From Mucilaginibacter gracilis (GTDB taxonomy: Bacteria > Bacteroidota > Bacteroidia > Sphingobacteriales > Sphingobacteriaceae), in NCBI RefSeq assembly GCF_003633615.1, contig NZ_RBKU01000001.1, positions 4,774,001 through 4,838,000 of the forward strand: a stretch of DNA of 64,000 nt. The letters run 5' to 3'. Shown piece after piece: positions 42,301 through 50,858 of the stretch. Position 1 is the first letter of the stretch; every line of letters starts with the position of its first letter. Under the pieces are notes generated by a model. The model was not told where the DNA came from. It saw only the letters and a program-made list of their open reading frames with translations, and did not search any database. Both the position numbers and the translations under genes were made by a program.

Positions 42301-44635
42301 CAGGGAGGTAGCCAAGAAGATACCGGGATCTGGGTGGGAGTATACGGTTTACAATATCCTGGATCAGGAGGTTGCCACCCAGGATGCCAATCAACGCGCA
42401 CAAAATCAGTGGATCATCACCAAATATGATGAATTGGGAAGAGTGGTTATTACCGGGATATGGAACAATGGCAATACGGCTATTAGCCCAGCAGGTTTGA
42501 AAACACTGGTATATGCGCAAGCCGTCCAATGGGAAGTTAAGGATAATGCACAAACCAATGGGTACACTTTAACAAACACGTATCCCAATAGCCTGAATAC
42601 CATATTATCGGTGAACTACTATGATGACTATAACATCACCGGGCTGCCTTACGACCACCATACCGAAAATAGCACCATGACCAATGGATTGCAAACGGCA
42701 ACCAAAGTGAATGTATTGGGCACGGGCGACATGTTATGGACGGTGCATTATTATGACGATAAAGGAAGGATGACCCATACCTATGCGCAGCATTATTTAG
42801 GTGGAAGCGCTAACTTAAGCAACAACAATTACGATCATATTAGTAATACTTATGATTTCTCCAACGAGGTTACCAGTACGACGAGGCAACATTATAAAAA
42901 TAGCAGCGGAGCGGCGGGCCTTGCCGTAACGGTAATAGACAGCATGGTTTACGATCATATGGGGCGTAAGCTGCAAAGCTGGTCTAAGATCAATAATGGC
43001 GCGAATATATTACTGAGCCAAACAGATTATAACGAACTCAGTCAGTCTAAAACCAAGCACCTGCACAGTGAGAATAGCGGGTCAAGTTATCTGCAAAATA
43101 TAGCCTATACTTATAACGAACGCGGCTGGATGACCGGCGCAAACAGCACGAAGTTTACGTTGAACCTGGCTTATAACACCAACATCAGCACAGGAGCAGC
43201 GCCGCAGTTTAACGGCAATATCGCCGAGATGTATACCACATCCGACAATACATCTGCCAACAGTAAAATGAAGTACAGCTATGATGCCTTAAACCGCCTG
43301 ATCGCGGCAGATCATTCGAATAATATGCTGACTGAAAATGGCATAACCTACGATAAGATGGGCAATATCATGACCCTCAACCGTACGGAGGCAAGTTTAG
43401 CGGCGTTAAGTTATAATTATAACGGCAATCAACTAACTACCGTTTGGAAAGGCGGAGCCACGTTTAGAACTTATACTTACGATGGCAACGGTAATGCGAC
43501 CACCGACGGAGGTACCAAAAGCATCAATTACAATATGCTTAACTTACCTGCAAGCGTAACGCAGGGCGGTAGTACTTTAGCCACTTACACCTACGAAGCA
43601 TCAGGCACTAAAATCAGGAACACGGGCAGTGATGGCACGTGGGATTATGTTAGCGGCATCGTGTACAAAACTCCTTTGGCTGGCACAACTCCTGCAATAG
43701 CCTTCATACAAACAGAAGAAGGCAGGGCGATACCCGACGGCACTGATTACAGCTATCAATACAACTTAAAGGACCATTTAGGTAATGACCGGGTAAGTTT
43801 GGACAAGAACGGCGTTTTGCAGGAGGATGAATATTATGCATTCGGCTTGCGGAATCCAAAGTACGATAATTCTAATAACAATCGTTATCTTTACAATGGA
43901 AAGGAGATACAAACCGATTTAGTTAACCAATACGATTATGGCGCGCGGTTTTATGATCCGGTTATTGCGAGGTGGACGAGTATTGATGAAAAAGCGGAAG
44001 AACCTACTCAAATTGATAAATCACCATACGCTTATGCCAAGGACAATTCAATTAGATACAATGATCCAGATGGAAAATGTGCAGGATGCATATTTGAACT
44101 CGCACTAGCTACAGCAGGCGGAGAAGAAGCGGCGACTGTGGGTATAGGAACCCCAGTAGCGGTGGCAACCGTCGTTGTAGGCGGTTTGGTGGCTCTTGGA
44201 GATTTGGTATATGAGCATTTCCATAAAAATACTCCTTCTCCTTCTCCAGTTCATACAACTACCGCTCAAGTTCATCAAGCACCTACTATAGTTCAAGGAA
44301 GAAAACCTGCAGCACCAGGAAGTCGGCCTGGTAAAGAGTTCACTACTAGAGGAAAAAAAGAAGTTATTAATAAAAACAAAGCGAAGAATAATGGAAAGAC
44401 TATTTGTGAGCATTGTGGAGTAGAAACAACAAAACCGGAAAAATCACAAAAAGGCGTGACACCACCAACAACTGAAACAAATGTTGATCATATTGATGCA
44501 CAATCTAATGGCGGTAGTGGTACAGAGGAAAATGGACAAGTATTATGCAGGGGATGTAACTTAGATAAAAGCAATAAACCTAATACACCTCCGCAACAAT
44601 CTCCACCGCCCCAGTCCCCACCGCCAACACAATAA
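39392..44635 (+). CDS. Full-length RHS polymorphic toxin with HNH nuclease tip
   Basis: A 1747-residue exported protein; ATG 39392 follows a TTG of the same frame. Order of parts: signal peptide 1-23; two PPC-like beta domains about 30-280 (each with CGSGxDTYLxL); five NHL repeats about 320-640 (GNVYVADxxNHxIRKI); a He_PIG-like domain 640-690; DUF6443 start 700-840 (QYLDGLGRSLQTVQVKGSPG); RHS/YD repeats 900-1500; RHS core with NRYLYNGKEIQTDL, YDYGARFYDP and RWTSID near 1500-1535; a tip of about 210 residues. The tip ends in an HNH nuclease: CEHCG, NVDHIDAQSNGGSG, LCRGCN. Delivery is presumably to neighbouring cells. An immunity gene follows 9 bp later. Confidence 0.88.
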   Translation: MKRIITLTAFVLLGMRALTASAQDGLHISTALDAGTFACGSGSFSDLNNTNYAVESYNNAYKVIWHKFTLTQTANVTVSLCGSGWDTYLYLVNQSGSVVDANDDNYTACSSASSFISETNLSAGTYYIATGGYGSNTGNVSLELDVTGTGSAGPGSGTANAISAGTFTSAGGVYTDTRSNNDPCLGNFVGQPSNDIFYRLTLSSAATVNISTCGSGIDTYLHLINAATNTEIAADDDGGCGNFTSAITAPLGAGTYYVVSEGYSTAQGSITTTITVGAGLQAPCITYTTPETFYTGTAITALVPANACGAVSVGGTSTFSTGYSQPLGAAIDATGNVYVADAGNHQIYKITPAGTKTLLAGSGYTGFTNGNGSAASFYHPVGMAVDASGNVYVADEDNHAIRKIDPSGNVTTFAGTGSQGSTNGYRTYSSFYYPCGVAVDASGNVYVADTYNNLIRKIDAVSGNVTTLAGTGTAGWLDGSGSTAKFSQPFSIVVDASGNLFVTDRSNHRIRKITPTGVVSTVAGSGTAAFADGSGTAASFNAPTGLTLDQAGNLYVTDENNQRVRKIDGSGNVSTFSGSGSIGSANGAANASSFYNPFGIAADKTAGYLYVDDDSNAQVRKLNYLGYTITPALPAGLNFDSTTGTISGTPTAASTATTYTITANNNIGSSTTTLSITVSATGCSSMAAVPSSDQNYVATYTPRKELLNITDLSVNACDVMQTVQYLDGLGRSLQTVQVKGSPGRNDMVQPTVYDRFDREVSKYLPYTTTSGMPGSYKPDALTGAQNSFYQPHTGQDFNPISIPSAGTAFEPSPLNRVLEQGAPGTDWQLGAHTNKTDYGTNDATSLTTGTGYWAKLFGVSIDAVTGARTLTDQGVYGTNQLHVTVTKDENWTSGKDHTTEEYKDKDGHVVLKRTFNGTDILSTYYVYDDFENLCFVLTPKAEADNISASNPIGQTTLDNLCYQYQYDERNREVAKKIPGSGWEYTVYNILDQEVATQDANQRAQNQWIITKYDELGRVVITGIWNNGNTAISPAGLKTLVYAQAVQWEVKDNAQTNGYTLTNTYPNSLNTILSVNYYDDYNITGLPYDHHTENSTMTNGLQTATKVNVLGTGDMLWTVHYYDDKGRMTHTYAQHYLGGSANLSNNNYDHISNTYDFSNEVTSTTRQHYKNSSGAAGLAVTVIDSMVYDHMGRKLQSWSKINNGANILLSQTDYNELSQSKTKHLHSENSGSSYLQNIAYTYNERGWMTGANSTKFTLNLAYNTNISTGAAPQFNGNIAEMYTTSDNTSANSKMKYSYDALNRLIAADHSNNMLTENGITYDKMGNIMTLNRTEASLAALSYNYNGNQLTTVWKGGATFRTYTYDGNGNATTDGGTKSINYNMLNLPASVTQGGSTLATYTYEASGTKIRNTGSDGTWDYVSGIVYKTPLAGTTPAIAFIQTEEGRAIPDGTDYSYQYNLKDHLGNDRVSLDKNGVLQEDEYYAFGLRNPKYDNSNNNRYLYNGKEIQTDLVNQYDYGARFYDPVIARWTSIDEKAEEPTQIDKSPYAYAKDNSIRYNDPDGKCAGCIFELALATAGGEEAATVGIGTPVAVATVVVGGLVALGDLVYEHFHKNTPSPSPVHTTTAQVHQAPTIVQGRKPAAPGSRPGKEFTTRGKKEVINKNKAKNNGKTICEHCGVETTKPEKSQKGVTPPTTETNVDHIDAQSNGGSGTEENGQVLCRGCNLDKSNKPNTPPQQSPPPQSPPPTQ
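41559..43988 (+). repeat. RHS core repeat, copy 1
   Basis: About 2.43 kb of near-identical sequence shared with 45268-47697, beginning at CAATAC near the DUF6443 start and ending at the RWTSID end of the RHS core. Its last 650 bp recurs again at 49018-49671. The toxin-coding tips after each copy are unrelated. Confidence 0.85.
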
Positions 44636-44644
44636 GAATCAATT

Positions 44645-45073
44645 ATGGAAAAAATATTTTTTGAATACACAGATTTAGAAGACCAATATGCTATTGAGAG
44701 TGCATGGGCAGATAAGAAAGGAGAGTACTATGTATTACGCAACATTCTTTTTTATGCGAGGGGCTATTCGTGGGGTGATACTGTAAGTGTCGAAAATAGG
44801 AATGGAGAGTTATATGTTGTAGATCTTATTGAAGAGTCGGGCCACACAACCATAAGGGTGATATTTTACGATGTTGAAATTGCGAAAGATACGGCGGAGC
44901 AATTAATCACTATGGGATGCAGTTACGAAGGAAGTAACATTGCAACATTGATATCAGTTGATGTTCCTCAAGATGTAGATTATAGGCCTATCAAATTGTT
45001 TCTTGATGAGGGTGAGATGAATGAGGTTTGGAGCTATGAAGAGGCTTGTTTGGCTCATGAATTAGATACATAA
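44645..45073 (+). CDS. DUF4265-like immunity protein
   Basis: A 142-residue acidic protein. The order EYTDLEDQYAIESAWADKKG, YYVLRNILFYARGYSWGDTV, then ELYVVDLIEESGHTTIRVIF resembles DUF4265, a family often found next to polymorphic toxins. It starts 9 bp after the HNH-tipped RHS gene, so it most likely neutralises that tip. Partnership is inferred from position. Confidence 0.8.
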   Translation: MEKIFFEYTDLEDQYAIESAWADKKGEYYVLRNILFYARGYSWGDTVSVENRNGELYVVDLIEESGHTTIRVIFYDVEIAKDTAEQLITMGCSYEGSNIATLISVDVPQDVDYRPIKLFLDEGEMNEVWSYEEACLAHELDT

Positions 45074-45083
45074 CTAAACTAAG

Positions 45084-45188
45084 GAGGGTGTAAAATAAAC
45101 TGTGTCAAAGTGTAATTAATTACCTTTAACATAGTTTAGAATGAAACAAGAAGAATCGCTCGAGTACGAGCAAATAAAGAAGAAAGCC
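45084..45188 (+). mobile_element. Truncated left end of an IS256-family element
   Basis: The segment starts with GAGGGTGTAAAATAAACTG, the look of an IS256-type terminal inverted repeat, and at 45141 has the transposase start MKQEESLEYEQIKKKA. After 16 codons it meets the breakpoint repeat and the homology ends. It is a remnant, with no second end visible. Confidence 0.55.
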
Positions 45189-45241
45189 CCGATGCTGCCG
45201 CAAGTGATTGGCTGCCGCCAGCGTCCCCGCTGGTGGTTAAT
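45183..45241. repeat. RHS breakpoint repeat, copy 1
   Basis: A 59-bp unit AAAGCCCCGATGCTGCCGCA... containing the hairpin CCGCCAGCG-TCCC-CGCTGGTGG and ending GTTAAT. It is nearly identical at 48943-49000 and 50905-50960. This copy separates the IS remnant from the second RHS cassette. Confidence 0.85.
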
Positions 45242-45255
45242 ATTATGCATGTAGT

Positions 45256-48200
45256 TTGCAACTACACGTTCAATACTTTAATGGCCTGGGCAGATCTTTA
45301 CAAACGGTACAGGTGAAAGGCAGCCCTGGCCGAAACGATATGGTTCAGTCCACTGTGTATGACAGGTTTGACAGGGAAGTAAGCAAATATCTGCCTTATA
45401 CCACAACATCCGGCATGCCGGGCAGCTACAAGCCGGATGCGTTAACGGGTGCTCAGAATAGTTTTTACCAGCCTCATACAGGTCAGGACTTTAACCCGAT
45501 CAGTATACCATCGGCAGGTACGGCATTCGAGCCGTCGCCATTGAACAGGGTATTGGAGCAGGGCGCACCGGGAACGGACTGGCAGCTTGGCGCGCATACC
45601 AATAAAACAGACTATGGCACGAATGATGCCACTTCCCTAACCACCGGTACGGGGTATTGGGCAAAACTATTCCGCGTGAGTATTGATGCGGTAACGGGAG
45701 CCAGGACGCTTACAGACCAGGGGGTTTACGGAACGAACCAACTCCACGTAACCGTGACCAAAGATGAGAACTGGACAAGCGGAAAAGATCATACCACTGA
45801 AGAATACAAAGATAAGGACGGGCATGTTGTTTTGAAGCGCACTTTTAACGGAACCGATATATTAAGTACCTACTATGTTTATGATGATTTCGAGAATCTT
45901 TGCTTTGTACTGACACCCAAAGCCGAAGCTGATAATATCAGCGCAAGCAACCCGATAGGCCAGACTACTCTGGATAATCTTTGTTACCAGTATCAATACG
46001 ACGAAAGGAACAGGGAGGTAGCCAAGAAGATACCGGGATCTGGGTGGGAGTATACGGTTTACAATATCCTGGATCAGGAGGTTGCCACCCAGGATGCCAA
46101 TCAACGCGCACAAAATCAGTGGATCATCACCAAATATGATGAATTGGGAAGAGCTGTAATCACCGGGATATGGAACAATGGCAATACGGCTATTAGCCCA
46201 GCAGGTTTGAAAACACTGGTATATGCGCAAGCCGTCCAATGGGAAGTTAAGGATAATGCACAAACCAATGGGTACACTTTAACAAACACGTATCCCAATA
46301 GCCTGAATACCATATTATCGGTGAACTACTATGATGACTATAACATCACCGGGCTGCCTTACGACCACCATACCGAAAATAGCACCATGACCAATGGATT
46401 GCAAACGGCAACAAAAGTGAATGTATTGGGCACGGGCGACATGTTATGGACGGTGCATTATTATGACGATAAAGGAAGGATGACCCATACCTATGCGCAG
46501 CATTATTTAGGTGGAAGCGCTAACTTAAGCAACAACAATTACGATCATATTAGTAATACTTATGATTTCTCCAACGAGGTTACCAGTACGACGAGGCAAC
46601 ATTATAAAAATAGCAGCGGAGCGGCGGGCCTTGCCGTAACGGTAATAGACAGCATGGTTTACGATCATATGGGGCGTAAGCTGCAAAGCTGGTCTAAGAT
46701 CAATAATGGCGCGAATATATTACTGAGCCAAACAGATTATAACGAACTCAGTCAGTCTAAAACCAAGCACCTGCACAGTGAGAATAGCGGGTCAAGTTAT
46801 CTGCAAAATATAGCCTATACTTATAACGAACGCGGCTGGATGACCGGCGCAAACAGCACGAAGTTTACGTTGAACCTGGCTTATAACACCAACATCAGCA
46901 CGGGAGCCGCGCCGCAGTTTAACGGCAATATCGCCGAGATGTATACCACATCCGACAATACCGCTGCCAACAGCAAGATGAAGTACAGCTACGATGCCTT
47001 AAACCGCCTGATCGCGGCGGATCATTCGAATGGCCTGCTGACAGAGAACGGCATTACGTACGATAAGATGGGCAATATCATGACCCTCAACCGTACGGAG
47101 GCAAGTTTAGCGGCATTAAGTTATAATTATAACGGCAATCAACTAACTACCGTTTGGAAAGGCGGAGCCACGTTTAGAACTTATACTTACGATGGCAACG
47201 GTAATGCGACCACCGACGGAGGAACCAAAAGCATCAATTACAATATGCTTAACTTACCTGCAAGCGTAACGCAGGGCGGTAGTACTTTAGCCACTTACAC
47301 CTACGAAGCATCAGGCACTAAAATCAGGAACACGGGCAGTGATGGCACGTGGGATTATGTAAGCGGGATTGTTTATAAAACGCCTTTGGGCGGGACAACC
47401 CCTGCCATAGCCTTTATACAAACAGAGGAAGGAAGGGCCATCCCTAATGGGAATGACTACAGCTATCAGTACAACCTAAAAGATCATTTAGGTAATGACC
47501 GGGTAAGTTTGGACAAGAACGGCGTTTTGCAGGAGGATGAATATTATGCATTCGGCTTGCGGAATCCAAAGTACGATAATTCTAATAACAATCGTTATCT
47601 TTACAATGGAAAGGAGATACAGACAGATTTAACTAACCAATACGATTATGGCGCGCGATTCTATGATCCAGTAATAGGTAGGTGGACTAGCATTGACCCA
47701 TTGGTTGAAGATGGGCAGGAAACGGCTACACCGTATGGTTATGTTTATGACGATCCTATAAAATTGACCGACCCTGATGGAAGAGCACCTGAAGGTTGTT
47801 GTAAAGTAATTGTGGGAGCAACTGCCGGTGGAGCCGCAGGAGGTATTCTGACTGGTTCTTTAGTTGCGGGTGGGGCTACTTTCGCTGGACTTTCATCAAC
47901 AGGAATTGGTCTTCCAGCGGGTGTTGTAGTGGGTGGAGGAATAATTATAGGAGGGCTAATAGGAGCTGGAACGGTTTGGCTTTACGAAAAAGCAACTTCT
48001 CATAATTCTGAAAGCGCAGAACCATCACCGCAAACTGCAGCACCTGAAAAAGACAAAAGTCCACCCAATCCTAATGGAGCTAAAGGTAAAGCAGACCATC
48101 AAGAGAAAGTCGGACAACTTGCAGATAAGGCTAGAGCAGAAGCGAAGCCAGGAGAAAAAGTATTAACAGAAAAGAAAATTCAAGTGCCTGGTTCTAACAG

Positions 48201-48354
48201 AAGACCAGATGTTCAAGTTGTAGATAAGGATGGTAAAACAGTTAAAGTTCATGAGGCTGAAAGGAAACCGAATAGTTCTAGAAATAAGAAACGCGAAGCA
48301 GAATATGATAAATTAAAAGTTGATCATGAAACCCACCCGGTTGGAGGCAAATAA
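45256..48354 (+). CDS. 5'-truncated RHS cassette with REase-like toxin tip
   Basis: A 1032-codon frame from a TTG at 45256. It lacks a signal peptide and the whole N-terminal half of the full-length RHS protein and begins inside DUF6443 (QYFNGLGRSLQTVQVKGS). The RHS core is near identical to that in 39392-44635 up to NRYLYNGKEIQTDL and RWTSID. The new tip has a Gly-rich hydrophobic stretch (AGGILTGSLVAGGATF...) and ends with a basic segment RRPDVQVVDKDGKTVKVHEA then ERKPNS and YDKLKVDHETHP. The D...E-x-E pattern suggests a PD-(D/E)xK-type nuclease. It is probably silent until recombined onto the full-length gene. An immunity gene follows in 5 bp. Confidence 0.75.
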   Translation: MQLHVQYFNGLGRSLQTVQVKGSPGRNDMVQSTVYDRFDREVSKYLPYTTTSGMPGSYKPDALTGAQNSFYQPHTGQDFNPISIPSAGTAFEPSPLNRVLEQGAPGTDWQLGAHTNKTDYGTNDATSLTTGTGYWAKLFRVSIDAVTGARTLTDQGVYGTNQLHVTVTKDENWTSGKDHTTEEYKDKDGHVVLKRTFNGTDILSTYYVYDDFENLCFVLTPKAEADNISASNPIGQTTLDNLCYQYQYDERNREVAKKIPGSGWEYTVYNILDQEVATQDANQRAQNQWIITKYDELGRAVITGIWNNGNTAISPAGLKTLVYAQAVQWEVKDNAQTNGYTLTNTYPNSLNTILSVNYYDDYNITGLPYDHHTENSTMTNGLQTATKVNVLGTGDMLWTVHYYDDKGRMTHTYAQHYLGGSANLSNNNYDHISNTYDFSNEVTSTTRQHYKNSSGAAGLAVTVIDSMVYDHMGRKLQSWSKINNGANILLSQTDYNELSQSKTKHLHSENSGSSYLQNIAYTYNERGWMTGANSTKFTLNLAYNTNISTGAAPQFNGNIAEMYTTSDNTAANSKMKYSYDALNRLIAADHSNGLLTENGITYDKMGNIMTLNRTEASLAALSYNYNGNQLTTVWKGGATFRTYTYDGNGNATTDGGTKSINYNMLNLPASVTQGGSTLATYTYEASGTKIRNTGSDGTWDYVSGIVYKTPLGGTTPAIAFIQTEEGRAIPNGNDYSYQYNLKDHLGNDRVSLDKNGVLQEDEYYAFGLRNPKYDNSNNNRYLYNGKEIQTDLTNQYDYGARFYDPVIGRWTSIDPLVEDGQETATPYGYVYDDPIKLTDPDGRAPEGCCKVIVGATAGGAAGGILTGSLVAGGATFAGLSSTGIGLPAGVVVGGGIIIGGLIGAGTVWLYEKATSHNSESAEPSPQTAAPEKDKSPPNPNGAKGKADHQEKVGQLADKARAEAKPGEKVLTEKKIQVPGSNRRPDVQVVDKDGKTVKVHEAERKPNSSRNKKREAEYDKLKVDHETHPVGGK
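45268..47697 (+). repeat. RHS core repeat, copy 2
   Basis: Directly repeated copy of 41559-43988. The first 1.6 kb differs by only a handful of bases; differences become denser near the 3' end (for example the NGLLTEN and IPNGNDY segments), as expected for shuffling by homologous exchange within the core. Confidence 0.85.
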
Positions 48355-48359
48355 AATAT

Positions 48360-48920
48360 ATGGCAGAGATGAATTTTTTCTTTAATTTAAAAGAACGTGA
48401 AGGTTTTATAAATTATTGTTTCGATAACGATTGTGTCATTATACCAGATTCTAATTATGAAGATAATTCATATTATCTAATTAAAAACATAAATCAATAT
48501 CATGGTTATATGAAGGAATGTGTTGGGTTTTTTATCGTTAGCGATAAATACAAACAATTTCCATTAGAAATGAGATCCTTTGAAAAGGATGGTAAGTTAA
48601 ACTATTATATTCGGCAAAGATATGGAGGTCCTTCAGTGGATTTTTATACGCCAATATTTGCAGAAATGGAGTCTAATAAAATTGGACCTGGTTTGATAAG
48701 TATCTATCCATTTTACTATCACTATAATGAAAAAATTATTCCGGGAAATGAATTAAAGCAAACCTATAACTTATTAATTTCTTATATCCGTAAAAAATCA
48801 ACCAAAGTTAAGATAGGAAAAAAAAACTATTGGATCGGTATTAATACGATAGAACAAGTTAAAGCAGGTATCCTTGAGTTTGTAGAAATGGATGGTTTCG
48901 ATTGGGCTACAATATTATAA
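48360..48920 (+). CDS. Putative immunity protein
   Basis: A 186-residue, AT-rich, acidic to neutral protein (MAEMNFFFNLKEREGFINYC...). It lies 5 bp after the REase-like tip, the standard position for the matching immunity gene. I recognise no family; aromatic-rich stretches (YYHYNEK, NYWIGINTIEQ) suggest an alpha-beta fold. Base composition is lower in GC than that of the RHS core, as is usual for imported immunity genes. Confidence 0.7.
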   Translation: MAEMNFFFNLKEREGFINYCFDNDCVIIPDSNYEDNSYYLIKNINQYHGYMKECVGFFIVSDKYKQFPLEMRSFEKDGKLNYYIRQRYGGPSVDFYTPIFAEMESNKIGPGLISIYPFYYHYNEKIIPGNELKQTYNLLISYIRKKSTKVKIGKKNYWIGINTIEQVKAGILEFVEMDGFDWATIL

Positions 48921-48942
48921 GCATCTAACAAGACACTGAAAC

Positions 48943-49000
48943 AAAGCCCCGTGCTGCCGCAAGTGATTGGCTGCCGCCAGCGTCCCCGCTGGTGGTTAAT
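48943..49000. repeat. RHS breakpoint repeat, copy 2
   Basis: The 58-bp copy between the immunity gene and the third RHS cassette. It differs from copy 1 by loss of one A and otherwise matches through GCTGGTGGTTAAT. RHS homology restarts within 10 bp of its end. Confidence 0.85.
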
Positions 49001-49017
49001 ATGCCCTGCTGACCGAA

Positions 49018-49671
49018 AATAGCATTACGTACGATAAGATGGGCAATATCATGACCCTCAACCGTACGGAGGCAAGTTTAGCGGCGTTAAGTTATAATTA
49101 TAACGGCAATCAACTAACCACCGTTTCGAAAGGCGGAACCACTTTTAGAACCTATACTTACGATGGCAACGGGAATGCGACGACGGATGGAGGCACCAAA
49201 AGCATCAATTACAATATGCTCAACTTACCTGCGACTGTAACGCAGAGCGGAACTACTTTAGCCACTTACACTTACGAAGCATCTGGTACCAAGATCAGGA
49301 ACACGGGAAGTGATGGCACTTGGGATTATGTAAGCGGCATCGTGTACAAAACTCCTTTGGCTGGCACAACTCCTGCAATAGCCTTCATACAAACAGAAGA
49401 AGGCAGGGCCATCCCCAACGGGAATGACTACAGCTATCAATACAACTTAAAAGACCATTTAGGTAATGACCGGGTGAGTTTGGACAAGAACGGTGTTTTG
49501 CAGGAAGATGAATATTATGCATTCGGCCTTCGGAATCCGAAGTATGATAACTCCAACAACAATCGTTATCTTTACAATGGAAAGGAGATACAGACAGATT
49601 TAGTTAGCCAATACGATTATGGCGCGCGGTTTTATGATCCGGTGATTGCACGATGGACTACGAGTGATCCG
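49018..49671 (+). repeat. RHS core repeat, copy 3 (short)
   Basis: Only the last 650 bp of the RHS core, matching 47049-47700 and 43340-43990 from 'ATTACGTACGATAAGATGGG' to the RWTTSD region. It has more substitutions than copies 1 and 2 share, so it is older or comes from another strain. Confidence 0.8.
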
Positions 49672-50370
49672 TTGGCTGAGAAAGGCAGAAGATGGTCACC
49701 ATATGGTTACGCGTTTGATAATCCAATGAGGTTTACCGATCCAGATGGAATGTGGCCGGATTGGGGTGATGTTAAAAATTTTGCGAAGGGTTTTGTTTCT
49801 GGCGTAGTTGGGATGGCGGAGAGCGCTCGACCTGAAAACATGATTATTTCAAATGTCAAGCTGGTAAAAAACGTAGTGACAAGCTTGATACATAAAGATG
49901 TGTCGGGTGCTGCGATGCATTTGGCGAACGTAACAGGGGTGCCAGCTATAGTAAAAACAACAGTAGCCGCCTCTAAAGGTAACGCGAATGCAATGGGACA
50001 ACTCGCCGCAGTTATTGCTGTTGGGGTTGTAGCACATAACACAGGTGGTAGTGGTGCAAAGCCACCTACACCTGTTACGGCGGAAACTATTAGTAAAGCA
50101 CTCGAAGGATCTACTATGAAAACAACTCAAGGAGTCGTGTCATTGCCAGTTATTCAGAGATTTGTAAATATGCTCGAAGCAGGTAGTACACCACCCGCTA
50201 TTAAGGTCGCTGATGGTGTTATAATCGAAGGTAACCATCGATATGTGGCAGGCAGAGTCTTTGGCCAAGAACCAGCTACGGTGCCAGGTAATCTGTCGCC
50301 AAGTCAGGCACCACTTGTTAAACCAGTTCAAGAAACAGTTGTTGACCCTGTAGATCACGGAAATCATTAA
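49039..50370 (+). CDS. 5'-truncated RHS cassette with ParB-like toxin tip
   Basis: A 443-codon frame. Residues 1-205 are the end of the RHS core (YDYGARFYDPVIARWTTSDP). The tip has hydrophobic helices near 240-340 and a C-terminal domain (345-425) reading LPVIQRFVNMLEAGSTPP, then VADGVIIEGNHRYVAGRV. The GNHRYxAGR motif matches the ParB-like nuclease/NTPase fold used as a toxin tip (Tox-ParBL type). No signal peptide is present, so it is an orphan tip. The pentapeptide-repeat gene 9 bp downstream is its probable immunity protein. Confidence 0.75.
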   Translation: MGNIMTLNRTEASLAALSYNYNGNQLTTVSKGGTTFRTYTYDGNGNATTDGGTKSINYNMLNLPATVTQSGTTLATYTYEASGTKIRNTGSDGTWDYVSGIVYKTPLAGTTPAIAFIQTEEGRAIPNGNDYSYQYNLKDHLGNDRVSLDKNGVLQEDEYYAFGLRNPKYDNSNNNRYLYNGKEIQTDLVSQYDYGARFYDPVIARWTTSDPLAEKGRRWSPYGYAFDNPMRFTDPDGMWPDWGDVKNFAKGFVSGVVGMAESARPENMIISNVKLVKNVVTSLIHKDVSGAAMHLANVTGVPAIVKTTVAASKGNANAMGQLAAVIAVGVVAHNTGGSGAKPPTPVTAETISKALEGSTMKTTQGVVSLPVIQRFVNMLEAGSTPPAIKVADGVIIEGNHRYVAGRVFGQEPATVPGNLSPSQAPLVKPVQETVVDPVDHGNH

Positions 50371-50378
50371 GACATAAA

Positions 50379-50858
50379 ATGAAAATAATATTTGAAACGG
50401 ATGAGGTTTTAGAAATCCCATTCGATAACTTAATTGCAGCGAACCTGGATGGATTAAGCTTACATAGAGCCATTTTGGAAACTATGAATATGAGCGCTAC
50501 AACCTTTTTAAATGCAGATCTTAGAGGAGCGTTCATGGCAAACTCTAATTTGACAAGCTGTAATCTTTCAGGGGCCAGCTTAATAAACGCATACTTGATG
50601 AACGCCGTTTTAAACAGGGCAGATTTGAAGAATTGTAGAGCTATTGGATGCAATTTTACAGGAGCTGATTTAAGCGAAGCAAATTTAACAGACGCCGACG
50701 TATATGCGGCTGATTTTAGTAGGTGCAATTTACAGGGTGCAGTTATATTAGCTAAACGCATCGAAGCAGCCACTTTTAAAAATGCTACTTACGATAAACA
50801 GACTAAATGGCCTTTAAATTTTGACCCATCTACAGCAGGCTGTTTAATGGTTATTTAA
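50379..50858 (+). CDS. Pentapeptide-repeat protein, probable immunity
   Basis: A 159-residue protein made of pentapeptide repeats A(D/N)LxX from about residue 20 to 125 (ATTFLNADLRGAFMANSNLT, ADLSEANLTDADV). Such right-handed beta-helices can mimic DNA or cover a surface. It lies 9 bp after the ParB-like tip, so it most likely protects against that toxin, perhaps by mimicking its nucleic-acid substrate. That mechanism is an inference. Confidence 0.8.
   Translation: MKIIFETDEVLEIPFDNLIAANLDGLSLHRAILETMNMSATTFLNADLRGAFMANSNLTSCNLSGASLINAYLMNAVLNRADLKNCRAIGCNFTGADLSEANLTDADVYAADFSRCNLQGAVILAKRIEAATFKNATYDKQTKWPLNFDPSTAGCLMVI

Noticed and set aside
41559..47697. RHS core duplication as an assembly artefact
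   Set aside because: The copies are followed by different tips and immunity genes and carry scattered real substitutions, which an assembly duplication would not produce.
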